Source of the DNA: Okeanomitos corallinicola TIOX110
GTDB lineage: Bacteria > Cyanobacteriota > Cyanobacteriia > Cyanobacteriales > Nostocaceae
DNA length: 64,000 nucleotides
Direction of reading: 5' to 3'
NCBI RefSeq assembly: GCF_038050375.1
Contig: NZ_CP150886.1
Span: forward strand, 5,063,318-5,127,317
Shown here: in pieces, positions 33,460-42,542 of the stretch
Position numbering within the stretch: position 1 is the first letter of the stretch
Layout: every line of letters starts with the position of its first letter
Notes under the pieces: generated by a model
Databases searched by the model: none
What the model was told of the DNA's origin: nothing
What the model saw: only the letters and a program-made list of their open reading frames with translations
Translations under genes and position numbers: made by a program

Positions 33460-33798
33460 GTTGTCATTATTCAAGTAATTTACAACTTATAAAATTCCTA
33501 AATACAACCATAATTAACTTTCTAGTTAGCTTAGTTATTCACTAAACCTTTGCCACTAGAAAATGGTTAATATGATAAGTTTTGAGGATCATCGAAAATC
33601 AGCAAATATGACAGGATAAAAACAGCTAACTATAAAAATATAAACTTAAGTATTCAGCTATTAGCCTTTAGTAGTCAGCTTTTTTAAAGGTTATGTCAGA
33701 AATCAGTAGATAATTAAAAACTGATTTATAAAATATTCTGACTCCTGACTCCTGAATTTTTAGATATAAACCCGCTTTTTTTCACAACTAATTAAAGA

Positions 33799-34953
33799 AT
33801 GCGTATAGCCTGGATTGGAAAAAAAACACCCTTTTGCGGCAATGTCACCTACGGACGAGAAATTACAAACAGATTATTAGATAGGGGACATGAAGTAAGT
33901 TTTCTCCACTTTGCTCAAGAGGAATCAGAATCAGATAAATCCTCTAACTTTAAGGAAGTTTCTTTACCTTTTATTTATAAGTCCCAAGTTTACACTATCC
34001 CCACTTTCAAAGCTACCAAGCTTTTGAGTGATTCCCTACGGGAAATAAAACCAGATATAGTTCATGCTTCCCTAACTCTATCTACTTTGGATTTTGCTTT
34101 ACCAGAAATTTGTGAAGAATTAAATCTACCTTTGGTTGCTACTTTTCACCCTGCTTTTGCAGGAAAAGGAGCAAAACTAATATCTGGTACTCAAATTTTA
34201 GCCTATCAGCTATATGCACCTTTTTTAGATAATTATCATCAAGTAATTATTTTTTCTCAAATTCAAAAAGAATTATTAGCTAAAATGGGAGTTAGAGAAA
34301 GCAAAATAGCTGTTATTCCTAACGGTGTGGATACTGTTAAATATTCTCCTGGTACTTCTGATATCAAAAAAGAATTTAAAGCAGAACGTTTATTTGTTTA
34401 CCAAGGTCGCATAGCTCCCGAAAAAAATATAGAATCTCTACTCAAGGCCTGGAAACAGTCAGATATGGGAGCGAATAGTAAGTTATTGATAGTTGGTGAT
34501 GGTGTCTTGAGATCATCTTTAGAACCATTTTATGGATCAGAATATGGGATTATTTGGTTAGGATTTGTAGCTAATGAAGAACGCAGAATAGAAATTTTAA
34601 GAGGTGCAGATGTCTTTATTTTGCCATCTTTAGTTGAGGGTTTATCTTTATCTTTGTTAGAAGCAATGTCCTGTGGTTTAGCTTGTTTAGCTACAGATGT
34701 CGGTGCAGACGGAGAAGTATTAGAAAAAGGTGCTGGGGTAGTTCTGAATACAAAAGATATAACTTCGCAACTACGAACCCTTTTACCTTTATTTAGAGAT
34801 CATTCAGAATTAACTACTCTGTTAGGTCAAAAAGCTAGAAATCGAGTTTTAGAACGTTATACTCTCAATGATAATGTTACTCAATTGGAAGGTCTTTATA
34901 CCCAAGTTTTAGCACCAAGACCTTTGACATTAGGTAGTTTTGGTTATGGTTAA
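33799..34953 (+). CDS. Glycosyltransferase family 4 (GT-B fold)
   Basis: 384 residues. N-terminal half: 'RIAWIGKKTPFCGNVTYGREITNRLLDRGHEVSFLHF', 'PDIVHASL', 'LPLVATFHPAFAGKG'. C-terminal nucleotide-sugar domain: 'VIPNGVDTVKYSP', 'FVYQGRIAPEKNIESLLKAWK', 'LLIVGDGVLRSSLE', and the E-x7-E motif 'FILPSLVEGLSLSLLEAMSCGLACLATDVGADGEVL'. It transfers a sugar, probably to a lipid or cell-surface glycan, at the cytoplasmic face of the membrane. The donor and acceptor cannot be told. It stands alone on the plus strand. Confidence 0.92.
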   Translation: MRIAWIGKKTPFCGNVTYGREITNRLLDRGHEVSFLHFAQEESESDKSSNFKEVSLPFIYKSQVYTIPTFKATKLLSDSLREIKPDIVHASLTLSTLDFALPEICEELNLPLVATFHPAFAGKGAKLISGTQILAYQLYAPFLDNYHQVIIFSQIQKELLAKMGVRESKIAVIPNGVDTVKYSPGTSDIKKEFKAERLFVYQGRIAPEKNIESLLKAWKQSDMGANSKLLIVGDGVLRSSLEPFYGSEYGIIWLGFVANEERRIEILRGADVFILPSLVEGLSLSLLEAMSCGLACLATDVGADGEVLEKGAGVVLNTKDITSQLRTLLPLFRDHSELTTLLGQKARNRVLERYTLNDNVTQLEGLYTQVLAPRPLTLGSFGYG

Positions 34954-34982
34954 GTTGCATAGTAATAATAAAATCTTGTGGT

Positions 34983-34999
34983 GCGGACATCTTGTCCGC
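34983..34999. repeat. Dispersed palindrome GCGGACATCTTGTCCGC, copy 1
   Basis: A 17-bp palindrome downstream of the glycosyltransferase. A compensated variant, GCGGGCATCTTGCCCGC, occurs at 58421-58437: the two base changes preserve the pairing. It may work as a hairpin. Confidence 0.65.
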
Positions 35000-35225
35000 T
35001 AGAGTTGTTATTTACTCAAGCTTTAAAACTTATTGGGTATTTTCACGTTGTTATTTCTGTTCATACTCAGCTATCTTTCTCAACCATCACACCGCAATGT
35101 ACAGGATTATATAAATGATGACTTTTCAAATAATCTCTTATTTTTGCATAAATTAACTGATTCAGATAAAAAATTTGGCTTGATTGCACTCACCCCTAAA
35201 CCAAGAAAAATTACTACATTAAATT

Positions 35226-35906
35226 TTAAACTGTATCTGGATCAATATTTAATTCCCTCAACTTTGCTGCTAACCGTTCAGATTTTTTAGCTTCCTGTTC
35301 TGCACTTTCTTCCGGTGTAGGAACTAAATTTCCTTGTGCGGTGAAATACCGCAATAAACCATCATATATTCCTAAATATAAACCTAATTGATGACTCCAA
35401 AGATGTCCTTTTTCATTTGCTACTAAAGGTTGATATTCTCCATCTAATAAATGAAAACCTGCAAATTCCAATGTATAAGGATCAAACCAAAAATAATCCG
35501 GTGTTCTAAATGTATCTTGATAAAGTTGTTTTTTAAATTCTCTATCTGTATTTGCTGTACTAGGTGAAAGAATTTCTAAAATGAAATTAGGATATTTACC
35601 GTCTTCTTCCCAAACTACCCAACTTTTCCGAGTTTTACGTTCAGTTCCTAAGACAACAAAGAAATCAGGACCTCGGAAATATTCTGATTTTTTCTGATTT
35701 GGACTATAATAAATAGTCAGATTTCCAGCAGCATAGAAATCATTTCTGTTTTTCCATAACCATTTGATACATTTGATTAAGAGCATAATTTGCTCTAGAT
35801 ATAGTTCTGTTTCCACGGGAGGTTCGTCACTATATAAATCACCAGGAGGAAATATTACATCTTGGGAGATGTTCTCTTGAATTTCTAATTCTTGTGCAAT
35901 GATCAT
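35226..35906 (-). CDS. Uma2-family (DUF820) restriction-endonuclease-like protein
   Basis: 226 residues. 'RGPDFFVVLGTERKTRKSWVVWEEDGKYPNFILEILSPSTANTDREFKKQLYQDTFRTPDYFWFDPYTLEFAGFHL' holds the acidic and lysine residues of the PD-(D/E)xK-like core. A charged C-terminal helix ('ESAEQEAKKSERLAAKLREL') follows. Similar in plan to the gene at 879 but clearly diverged. ATG 35906 is the start. Function in vivo is unclear; such genes multiply in filamentous cyanobacteria. Confidence 0.87.
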   Translation of the reverse strand: MIIAQELEIQENISQDVIFPPGDLYSDEPPVETELYLEQIMLLIKCIKWLWKNRNDFYAAGNLTIYYSPNQKKSEYFRGPDFFVVLGTERKTRKSWVVWEEDGKYPNFILEILSPSTANTDREFKKQLYQDTFRTPDYFWFDPYTLEFAGFHLLDGEYQPLVANEKGHLWSHQLGLYLGIYDGLLRYFTAQGNLVPTPEESAEQEAKKSERLAAKLRELNIDPDTV

Positions 35907-35959
35907 AAAATTTGATATGGCATCAAGTTGTAATTTTCTGATTATAACATTTTTAATTT

Positions 35960-36760
35960 CTAATTAATCTCCCACCCCAAACTTGTAGACTGTTGATAAA
36001 TCTTTTTTAAAGTATTCACATCTCTAGTGGAAATAGATACAGGTTCACGAACTTGGGAAAAATAAAGTGCATCGGTTTCTAGGGAACTATGACCCCAAAT
36101 TCCTAAAGCATGACCAATTTCATGACGTGCTGCTGCTTGTAAATATTTGCCGGTCTGACTAGGACTTAATAAAATAGTAAATCCATGAGATAAAATATTA
36201 TTTTGGGTAGATATTTGATATGTTGTTAAAGCTGAACGCGCACGGGGAATTTTAGTAACTGAATCTATTTGTAATGGTGGACGTTTACGAAGAATTTTAA
36301 TATCAGCAAGTTCGGGATTTTCTACTAATTCTAGAGGTAAATATTTATTCCATTCTTCCACTGCTTGTAAAACTTGATTTATCCATATTTGTGCTAGTTT
36401 TTCATTAATGTCTATAGGGGTTTCTATGTTTACTTTAATTGGGAACTTTGACCAAATTAAATAACCAAATTTTGTCGGTTTAACCTGATCAAAATAGTCA
36501 CCACTATTATTTTTATCTTGCCAATTTTCCAAGCTTGGTGGTAAAGGATGGCTTTTTTGTGAGTATGAATTTTCTGTTAATTTCTGCCCTATAAATACAG
36601 ATTCAGGATATTGAATTTGAGGTTTTTTAGCAGTAACTGGAAAGTTGCTACAAATAACTAACAGTCCTGCACTTATGAATAAGATCAGAACTGTTAATAA
36701 TTTTCGCCAAAATAATTTAGTTTTGGCTTTGTAGATTGGCTTTTGGGTGATTTTCCCCAT
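35960..36760 (-). CDS. Matrixin-like zinc metalloprotease, membrane-anchored
   Basis: 266 residues. An N-terminal hydrophobic segment (about 18-37) acts as signal or anchor. The extended zinc motif H-E-x-x-H-x-x-G-x-x-G-H is intact (His213, Glu214, His217, Gly220, His224), followed by a 'Q-V-R-E-P-V-S-I-S-T-R-D' segment near the Met-turn position. It is a metzincin/matrixin-type protease expected outside the cytoplasmic membrane. It begins 6 bp after the secG stop, so it is the third gene of the gpmI-secG transcript. Its substrate is unknown. Confidence 0.85.
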   Translation of the reverse strand: MGKITQKPIYKAKTKLFWRKLLTVLILFISAGLLVICSNFPVTAKKPQIQYPESVFIGQKLTENSYSQKSHPLPPSLENWQDKNNSGDYFDQVKPTKFGYLIWSKFPIKVNIETPIDINEKLAQIWINQVLQAVEEWNKYLPLELVENPELADIKILRKRPPLQIDSVTKIPRARSALTTYQISTQNNILSHGFTILLSPSQTGKYLQAAARHEIGHALGIWGHSSLETDALYFSQVREPVSISTRDVNTLKKIYQQSTSLGWEIN

Positions 36761-36766
36761 TGTTAT

Positions 36767-37000
36767 TTATTTAGGTAGCCAGTTAGCACTTAAAACTACT
36801 GTCAAACCCAGGAAAATAACTACTAGCGCCCAAGTAATCCGATTAAGTGTATTTTCTGCGCTTTTGGTACTGCTAAAAAGTTGAGCTTGTCCACCAATAG
36901 CACCAATACCATCACCTTTAGGGCTATGTAGTAAAACTAGGATAATTAAACCTAAAGCCGAGAAAGCCCAAATTCCTTGTACGATACTAGTAACTGTCAT
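36767..37000 (-). CDS. secG: Preprotein translocase subunit SecG
   Basis: 77 residues from ATG 37000 (an in-frame TTG at 37006 is less likely). Two hydrophobic helices ('IVQGIWAFSALGLIILVLL' and 'ALVVIFLGLTVVLSANWL') flank a loop 'HSPKGDGIGAIGGQAQLF', the SecG signature. It assists the SecYE channel in protein export. It lies downstream of gpmI, an order common in cyanobacteria; a terminator-like hairpin in the 130-bp gap suggests partly separate expression. Confidence 0.92.
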   Translation of the reverse strand: MTVTSIVQGIWAFSALGLIILVLLHSPKGDGIGAIGGQAQLFSSTKSAENTLNRITWALVVIFLGLTVVLSANWLPK

Positions 37001-37082
37001 ACGCAAAAAAACTTCCTAAAGATGACAATGAATATTATTTAAACGTAACACGCCTGATTAACAATTTGTTTATTGGTTGAAG

Positions 37083-37117
37083 ATAAGAAAACAGTTAACC
37101 ATAGTTAGTTAACTGTT
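37083..37117 (-). terminator. Terminator-like hairpin between gpmI and secG
   Basis: On the minus strand AACAGTTAAC (from 37117) pairs exactly with GTTAACTGTT (to 37090) over an 8-base loop and is followed by TTCTTATC. Position just after the gpmI stop suggests termination or attenuation before secG. Confidence 0.55.
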
Positions 37118-37136
37118 CGCTAGAAGGGATTATATC

Positions 37137-38735
37137 TTACAAACCTACTGTGGTTGGAGTCCGAGATATTTGTAAGTCGTACTCTGCTACCCTAAGTAGA
37201 GATTGACCAGTCATTTCTTCTGGCTGAGGTAGCTGTAAAATATCCAAAATTGTGGGGGCAATGTCGGCTAATTTGCCATCATTCCTTAAATCCACATCTG
37301 TCCCATATCCGGGTATTTTCACCCTTTCCCCTTCTACTAAAATGAAAGGAACTGGGTTAGTGGTATGGGCAGTCCAAGGATTGCCTTCTTGGTCTAGCAT
37401 ATATTCGGCATTACCGTGATCAGCGGTAATTAACATTGTGCCGCCGGATTTACCGACAGTTTCCACAAGTTTTCCTAGACATTTATCAACGGTTTCAATG
37501 GCTGTAACTGTAGCTTCTACTTTGCCTGTATGCCCTACCATGTCAGGGTTAGCGTAGTTCATGACTACTAGGGAGTAGATGTTTTTTTCAATGGCGGCGA
37601 TCGCCACATCTGTTACAGCTTTGGCTGACATTGCTGGGTCTTTATCGTAGGTAGCCACCATGGGACTGCTGACCAGTTCCCGGTCTTCACCTTCGCAGGG
37701 ATCTTCTAGTCCCCCATTAAAGAAATAGGTGACATGAGCATATTTTTCAGTTTCCGCAGTCCGAAACTGTTTCAGACCATGATTTGCAATAACTTCACCC
37801 AGAATATTCGTCAAGTTCTGAGGAGTAAAGGCCACAGATACAGGTAAATCTGGGTCGTATTGAGTAAATGTGACAAAAGACAGTGGCGTAATTTGCTGTC
37901 TTTCAAAACCCTGAAAATTGGGACTTACAAAAGCTTGAGTTAATTGTCTGGCGCGGTCGGGACGGAAATTGAAAAATATTACCCCATCTCCAGGTGCAAC
38001 TGCGCCAGGAGCAATTCTCACAGGAACAATAAATTCGTCAGTTACGCCTTCAGAATAGGATGCTTCCAAGACTTCCAACGCTGTAAGTCCATTACCAGCG
38101 TTATCTTGTGTCATCACATCGTAAGCACGTTGGACTCGATCCCAGCGGTTATCACGATCCATCGCATAATAACGACCGCTAATGGTGGCAATTTGTCCTA
38201 CACCTAAGCGGTCTACATATTCTTGCAATTGCTTGATGGCTTTAGTGCCACTTTTTGGCGGTGTATCACGCCCGTCCGTAATAGCGTGAATACATACTTG
38301 TGAAAGCTGCTGTGATTTGGCTAAGTCAAGTAATCCAAACAGATGGGTGATGTGGGAATGTACCCCTCCGTCAGAACAAAGACCTATTAAATGTAACTTG
38401 CCATTTCGAGAGCGAACTTCCTGACAAATTTTCACCAATGCTGGGTTAGAGGCTAGAGAACCGTCTTCAACTGCATCGGAGATGCGTACCAGTTCTTGGG
38501 GAACTACACGCCCAGCGCCAATATTCAAATGACCAACTTCCGAGTTACCCATTTGACCTTCTGGCAACCCTACGGCTTTTCCTGATGTGCGAATGAGGGT
38601 GTGGGGATAGGCTGACCATAAACTGTCCATTATGGGAGTTTTGGCAGCAGCGATCGCGTTTCCGCGTTTGTCCTCACAGTAGCCCCATCCGTCTAAAATG
38701 ACTAGCACCACAGGAGCAACAGGTGCTTTGGTCAT
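37137..38735 (-). CDS. gpmI: 2,3-bisphosphoglycerate-independent phosphoglycerate mutase
   Basis: 532 residues, the usual size. Interconverts 3- and 2-phosphoglycerate using two Mn ions. N-terminal 'VVLVILDGWGY', the phosphoserine site 'GQMGNSEVGHLNIGAGR', 'HAITDGRDTPPKSG', 'SGRYYAMDRDNRWDR', and the C-terminal metal ligands 'NYANPDMVGHTG' and 'ITADHGNAEYM' are all present. Cytoplasmic; central carbon metabolism. ATG 38735 is the start. Followed by secG and a metalloprotease gene on the same strand. Confidence 0.96.
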   Translation of the reverse strand: MTKAPVAPVVLVILDGWGYCEDKRGNAIAAAKTPIMDSLWSAYPHTLIRTSGKAVGLPEGQMGNSEVGHLNIGAGRVVPQELVRISDAVEDGSLASNPALVKICQEVRSRNGKLHLIGLCSDGGVHSHITHLFGLLDLAKSQQLSQVCIHAITDGRDTPPKSGTKAIKQLQEYVDRLGVGQIATISGRYYAMDRDNRWDRVQRAYDVMTQDNAGNGLTALEVLEASYSEGVTDEFIVPVRIAPGAVAPGDGVIFFNFRPDRARQLTQAFVSPNFQGFERQQITPLSFVTFTQYDPDLPVSVAFTPQNLTNILGEVIANHGLKQFRTAETEKYAHVTYFFNGGLEDPCEGEDRELVSSPMVATYDKDPAMSAKAVTDVAIAAIEKNIYSLVVMNYANPDMVGHTGKVEATVTAIETVDKCLGKLVETVGKSGGTMLITADHGNAEYMLDQEGNPWTAHTTNPVPFILVEGERVKIPGYGTDVDLRNDGKLADIAPTILDILQLPQPEEMTGQSLLRVAEYDLQISRTPTTVGL

Positions 38736-38883
38736 AGTAAAATTGCCCTTTACTTTTTGTAATACTCGAATGATACCATTGCTAACTGCGGATGATCAGT
38801 TAATTTCTGCTTATTACTCTGTTCAGAAGGTTTTTAGCTTCAGATATGCGATCGCGTATCTTTCTATTTCAATTTATACCAAG

Positions 38884-39627
38884 TTATCCCAAGATTGGCA
38901 AAACGGCTTTTGTTGCCATCAGTAAATTTTCTACAAAACCTGCATATCCATCTGGACAATTCATTTTCATTATCGCTAAATCTACCTGAAAAGCCAAATT
39001 CCAGCGAATTTGTAGCGGACGTTGATTACCAATATTTTCTGTAAGATACATTGATGATGCGATCGCTTTCTCTAAAATCTCTTTTGTGTTGTTTAAATCC
39101 TCTAAATTTTCTAAATTTGGCAATTCCACACCTAAAACCTTCTCTACAGTTTGAATGTCAGCAAGTAACCAATTTTCAAAATTCCTAATTGCTAAACCTC
39201 CCGCAGATCGATCATTTATAGGTTGTTCATTAACATCTAAATGGTAATCCCGAATTTTATTTACAGCCCTTTCTAAATCAATTTTTCTTTGATTGATGTT
39301 ATCATCTGCATCAACCACAATCAGAATCATATCTACTTCATAATATTCCCATGTACTCACAATTTGGGCTAAATATTTTGGTTTTAAAATAGAGTGTCCA
39401 GTTGTTAAAGTCAGTTTTGGCTTTTCTTTCGTTGATGGATGTCTTTGGATAAAATCACAATCTGGAAAACCAGCATTTTGTATTTCTCTCCTAATTAAAG
39501 TATGCAATGCACCTTCATTTTCTCTAGGAATTACTTTTCCCCCATCTTCTGGTTTAATATAAGGAACACTCGCGCCTAATTCTGCTTCCCCTTCAGCTAT
39601 CAAACCTATACGAATTCGCCGACTCAT
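38884..39627 (-). CDS. DUF4276/RloB-like putative TOPRIM nuclease
   Basis: 247 residues. An early acidic motif in 'GLIAEGEAELG' and a later 'MILIVVDADDN' (D-x-D) fit a TOPRIM catalytic core, as seen in DUF4276 and RloB proteins. The last two thirds ('NFENWLLADIQTVEKVLG') are also typical of that group. The start overlaps the stop of the AAA gene (ATGA), so they are translated together. ATPase-plus-TOPRIM pairs are recurrent in anti-phage systems (OLD-like, PARIS); the exact subtype is not resolved. Confidence 0.75.
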   Translation of the reverse strand: MSRRIRIGLIAEGEAELGASVPYIKPEDGGKVIPRENEGALHTLIRREIQNAGFPDCDFIQRHPSTKEKPKLTLTTGHSILKPKYLAQIVSTWEYYEVDMILIVVDADDNINQRKIDLERAVNKIRDYHLDVNEQPINDRSAGGLAIRNFENWLLADIQTVEKVLGVELPNLENLEDLNNTKEILEKAIASSMYLTENIGNQRPLQIRWNLAFQVDLAIMKMNCPDGYAGFVENLLMATKAVLPILG

Positions 39628-40733
39628 GCGGGATTTCCTCCAAACACATTAGTAAACCAAAGTTCACCTAAAGCACCATCATAAGCTTCTAAAGCTTTTT
39701 GAAATCTCACAGACTCAACAGGTAATTTATGAACTTGGGTTTTACCTTCTTGATCCAATTCCACAGCACGCACTTGATGAGGTTCGACGTAGTTTAATAA
39801 AACAGGAGAATGAGTTGTAATTAAAACTTGTACAGGATTTCCAGTTATTCCTTCAGTAGAAACAATTTTTAGCAACTCCATCATTTTATGCAGTAACCAA
39901 GGATGCACACCATTTTCTATTTCTTCAAAACAAATAATACTGGGAGTATCTTCTTGATAAAGTGCAGTTAAAAAAGCCAAAAGTCTTAATGTACCATCTG
40001 AAATATCAGCAGCAGGAATATGATGATCTGAATATTTATCAACCAATTCTAGGGAAAATGTGTTATTTTCTCCACGCGGTAAAACAATTTTTTTAATATT
40101 AGGAACAAGCAGTGTTAATCTTGCTTCTAATTCATCAAAACCTTCCCGATTAGCTAATAAAATATCTAGCAAAGTATAAGCTATTCCTTCTCCAGTTCTT
40201 TTCATTATTGGAGTTGTTGAAGTTTGTCTAGAAATATCACCTGGAGAAAAATCATAAATGCTGACTTTTTTTAAAGATTTGGAAACTGGAGAATTTGAAT
40301 ATTGATTATTTACCAGGAAAGTTCTTAGTGAATTTGTGGAAGGTTGTGGATTCCATTTAATTTCATTGTTTCCTATCCTAACTGTTCTTGCAGGATAATC
40401 AAGATAAACTGATATCCTTGAAAAAGGATGAGTATTTTCAGTTAGTGTGTTAACTTCCAATAAAATAAAATCTGTATTTCCATGCCAAAATTTAGATTCT
40501 AGACTTTGTGGATTTGTATTTAAAGTTGTTAATGACTGAGACAAAAAACTGACAACACTCATATTTACTGTATTATCTATAAGTCTATTCAAAAAATCAG
40601 ACAATACAGCCAAAGCTTCACAAATATTAGATTTACCAGAACCATTAGGACCGATAAATACAGTCAATGGTTCTAAATCTATTTCCGTATCAAACAAACT
40701 CTTATAATGTTGAACTTTGAGTTTAGATAACAT
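39624..40733 (-). CDS. AAA-family (ABC/SMC-like, AAA_21) ATPase paired with DUF4276
   Basis: 369 residues. Walker A G-P-N-G-S-G-K-S (28-35) after 'LSKLKVQHYKSLFD'; a signature-like 'DISDGTLRLLAFLTAL'; Walker B 'SIICFEEIENGVHP'; H-loop 'VQVLITTHSPVLLNYV'. This is the OLD/RecF-like ATPase head with a short insert instead of long coiled coils. Acts with the overlapping downstream DUF4276 gene. In this class the ATPase senses an invader and releases or activates the nuclease partner; that role is inference here. Confidence 0.87.
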   Translation of the reverse strand: MLSKLKVQHYKSLFDTEIDLEPLTVFIGPNGSGKSNICEALAVLSDFLNRLIDNTVNMSVVSFLSQSLTTLNTNPQSLESKFWHGNTDFILLEVNTLTENTHPFSRISVYLDYPARTVRIGNNEIKWNPQPSTNSLRTFLVNNQYSNSPVSKSLKKVSIYDFSPGDISRQTSTTPIMKRTGEGIAYTLLDILLANREGFDELEARLTLLVPNIKKIVLPRGENNTFSLELVDKYSDHHIPAADISDGTLRLLAFLTALYQEDTPSIICFEEIENGVHPWLLHKMMELLKIVSTEGITGNPVQVLITTHSPVLLNYVEPHQVRAVELDQEGKTQVHKLPVESVRFQKALEAYDGALGELWFTNVFGGNPA

Positions 40734-40769
40734 TGATTAAACCCTTCAAATCTCAATCTATTAATTTTA

Positions 40770-41171
40770 TCACACCACCCAATTTTCTAAACTTAAACCT
40801 TCAACCCTTGCCAAATCACTATCATTAGAAACCACAGTTAAACCTTTAATCATTGCCGTAGCAGCAATTAAAACATCTTCACTTTGAATCGGTAAACCTT
40901 TTAATCTCAAATCAGCGTGAATTTCTGCGGCTTTTTCTAAAATATCTAAATCATCTAAAAAAATGATTGGATATTGTTGACAGAATATGTTAAACCTTTC
41001 TCTTTTTTTAGGAGCATCAACCGCTAAAAATCCTCTCCTAATTTCAAAATAAGTAATACAGCTAATGTAAATATCTATGCCCTCAAATTTGCTGATTTGT
41101 AGCTTTTGCTTGATGCGAAAATCATTTTTAATCGCTAAAGAAACAATATTAGTATCTAACAAATAACTCAT
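40770..41171 (-). CDS. PIN-domain (VapC-type) toxin
   Basis: 133 residues. The PIN acidic residues are Asp6 ('YLLDTNIVSLAI'), the Glu of 'TYFEIRRG', the Glu/Asp of 'SEDVLIAATA', and Asp in 'VVSNDSDLARV'. Predicted Mg-dependent RNase. The candidate antitoxin gene ends 36 bp upstream on the same strand (41207-41503). The toxin's stop is 37 bp from the start of the AAA gene on the same strand, so all four genes from 41503 to 38884 could be one transcript. Confidence 0.88.
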   Translation of the reverse strand: MSYLLDTNIVSLAIKNDFRIKQKLQISKFEGIDIYISCITYFEIRRGFLAVDAPKKRERFNIFCQQYPIIFLDDLDILEKAAEIHADLRLKGLPIQSEDVLIAATAMIKGLTVVSNDSDLARVEGLSLENWVV

Positions 41172-41206
41172 CTTATTTATCTATAATTTAATTACAATTT
41201 ATCTAT

Positions 41207-41503
41207 CTACTTTCGTTTGATTGCTTCATCAAAAATTGCCATTTGTTCAGATGTAAAATCATCCCCTATTTTAGATAATATTTCTGTTGACATCACAAAA
41301 TCACAATTCTCCTTTAACTTCTCATCAGACATATTATTAAATTTATCCGGTGTCAAATGTTCTTGTACTATCTTAAATATATGTTTCACAATTTCTGTGT
41401 AATTCAGGTCTTCCTTGAAAATTGGATTTTCTTCCATTAAAATCGCTACTACTCTTTCAATTCTCTGAATCACGGATTCTTGCTGTATATTTGTTGATAA
41501 CAT
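41207..41503 (-). CDS. Small protein, candidate antitoxin of the adjacent VapC
   Basis: 98 residues from ATG 41503, just after an ideal GGAGGT site that lies inside an extended TTG-started frame (41521). Acidic and helical ('RIERVVAILMEENPIF', 'LNYTEIVKHIFKIV', 'SEQMAIFDEAIKRK'). No HTH or ribbon-helix-helix motif is obvious, so its antitoxin role is inferred from position before the PIN gene. Confidence 0.6.
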   Translation of the reverse strand: MLSTNIQQESVIQRIERVVAILMEENPIFKEDLNYTEIVKHIFKIVQEHLTPDKFNNMSDEKLKENCDFVMSTEILSKIGDDFTSEQMAIFDEAIKRK

Positions 41504-41692
41504 AATATTTACCTCCTGCAATAAATTTAAAATATAAGCTGATAAGTATATTATAATTTTATCATTTTAGATATTAGGTGTCAATTAATGAATTACTATT
41601 CTGTAACTCGGTATTCAGAAAAATAATGATATAATAAATATGTCTGATTTAGGTATTTGGTGATGATATAATATTATTAAAATCGTGATGCT

Positions 41693-41756
41693 AACAGAAA
41701 ATTAATCAATAAGATCGTGTTAATCATCAAATCCTGGATATTCTGATTCAGACAAA
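41693..41756. repeat. Dispersed repeat upstream of the VapBC-like module (copy D1)
   Basis: Begins AACAGAAAATTAATCAATAA and ends in TTCTGATTCAGACAAA. It is similar over its whole length to 42647-42711 in the same orientation, and its second half is the reverse complement of the 46-bp repeats at 23.7 and 24.5 kb. The ATG of the following gene lies at its very end. Confidence 0.75.
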
Positions 41757-42097
41757 TGAATGATAATGATGGACATAAAAACAAACCTATGAACAATATG
41801 AAAAATCTTTCTGCAAATGAACTAGAACAAAAAATATATCAAACACTCTTAGATAGATTACCTAATGACGATGATTTTACTAATAGTATCAATAATTTAC
41901 TAACTTTACTAGAAAGAGTTTGTAGTGAAAAAGCTGAATATCATCATCAAAATTCACCCAATGAACAGTTTAATTATTGGCATAATTTTCAACAAGAAAT
42001 ACACCAATTAAAAATACTCAAACAACAAGAAAGAATCAAATCGTATAGAGGAAAACTGCAATGGGAAGATAATTTAGAAGAAAAGAGAACCAACTGA
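41756..42097 (+). CDS. VapB-like antitoxin candidate
   Basis: 113 residues; alternative starts at ATG 41789 and 41798 would remove residues read from the repeat. The C-terminus 'IKSYRGKLQWEDNLEEKR' matches the toxin-binding tail of a cyanobacterial VapB-like group ('YRGKLxWxGxLxxMR'). Its TGA overlaps the ATG of the PIN gene (TGATG), a typical antitoxin-toxin junction. Helical and charged, without a recognised DNA-binding motif. Confidence 0.7.
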   Translation: MNDNDGHKNKPMNNMKNLSANELEQKIYQTLLDRLPNDDDFTNSINNLLTLLERVCSEKAEYHHQNSPNEQFNYWHNFQQEIHQLKILKQQERIKSYRGKLQWEDNLEEKRTN

Positions 42098-42489
42098 TGA
42101 TTATTGTAGATTCAAGTGTCTGGGTAGATTATTTTAATGGGATAGAAACACCAGAAACTAACAAACTAGATCAGCTTTTAGGAGTAGAACTAATAGCTAT
42201 CGGTGATTTAATTTTAACTGAAGTTTTGCAGGGATTTCGTTCAGATAATGGATATCAAACAGCAAAAGAATTATTAACTTCTCTGCATATTTTCGAGATG
42301 TTAGGATTAGATATTGCTATTAAAAGTGCTGATAATTATAGATTTTTGCGTAAACAAGGTATCACTATTAGAAAAACTGCTGATGTGATTATAGCAACGT
42401 TCTGTATTGAAACCCAAAACTCACTTTTATTTAGTGATAAAGATTTTCTACCTTTTGTAAATCATTTGGGTTTAATTCGTATTCAATAA
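42097..42489 (+). CDS. PIN-domain (VapC-type) toxin
   Basis: 130 residues. Asp5 in 'IIVDSSVWVDYFNG', Glu in 'LILTEVLQGFRS', Asp in 'RKTADVIIATFCI' and Asp in 'LLFSDKDFLPF' make the usual PIN active site. Starts inside the stop of the antitoxin gene. It is a different lineage from the PIN protein at 40770 (little shared sequence outside the motifs). The module is surrounded by three copies of one dispersed repeat. Confidence 0.9.
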   Translation: MIIVDSSVWVDYFNGIETPETNKLDQLLGVELIAIGDLILTEVLQGFRSDNGYQTAKELLTSLHIFEMLGLDIAIKSADNYRFLRKQGITIRKTADVIIATFCIETQNSLLFSDKDFLPFVNHLGLIRIQ

Positions 42490-42499
42490 TCTAATGATG

Positions 42500-42542
42500 T
42501 TGTCAGAATCAGGATAACCAGGATTAAAGGATTTACAGGATG
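42500..42542. repeat. Dispersed repeat after the VapBC-like module, inverted copy
   Basis: TGTCAGAATCAGGATAACCA and following bases match the 46-bp repeat of 23676 in the same orientation as that copy, opposite to D1 and D2 here. Confidence 0.75.

Noticed and set aside
35033..35290. 85-codon plus-strand ORF
   Set aside because: Starts at TTG with no ribosome site and runs into the 3' end of the Uma2-family gene on the other strand; no family pattern.
39624..40733. Retron or Septu identification of the AAA ATPase
   Set aside because: No reverse transcriptase, msr/msd-like RNA or HNH (PtuB) gene accompanies it; the partner is DUF4276.
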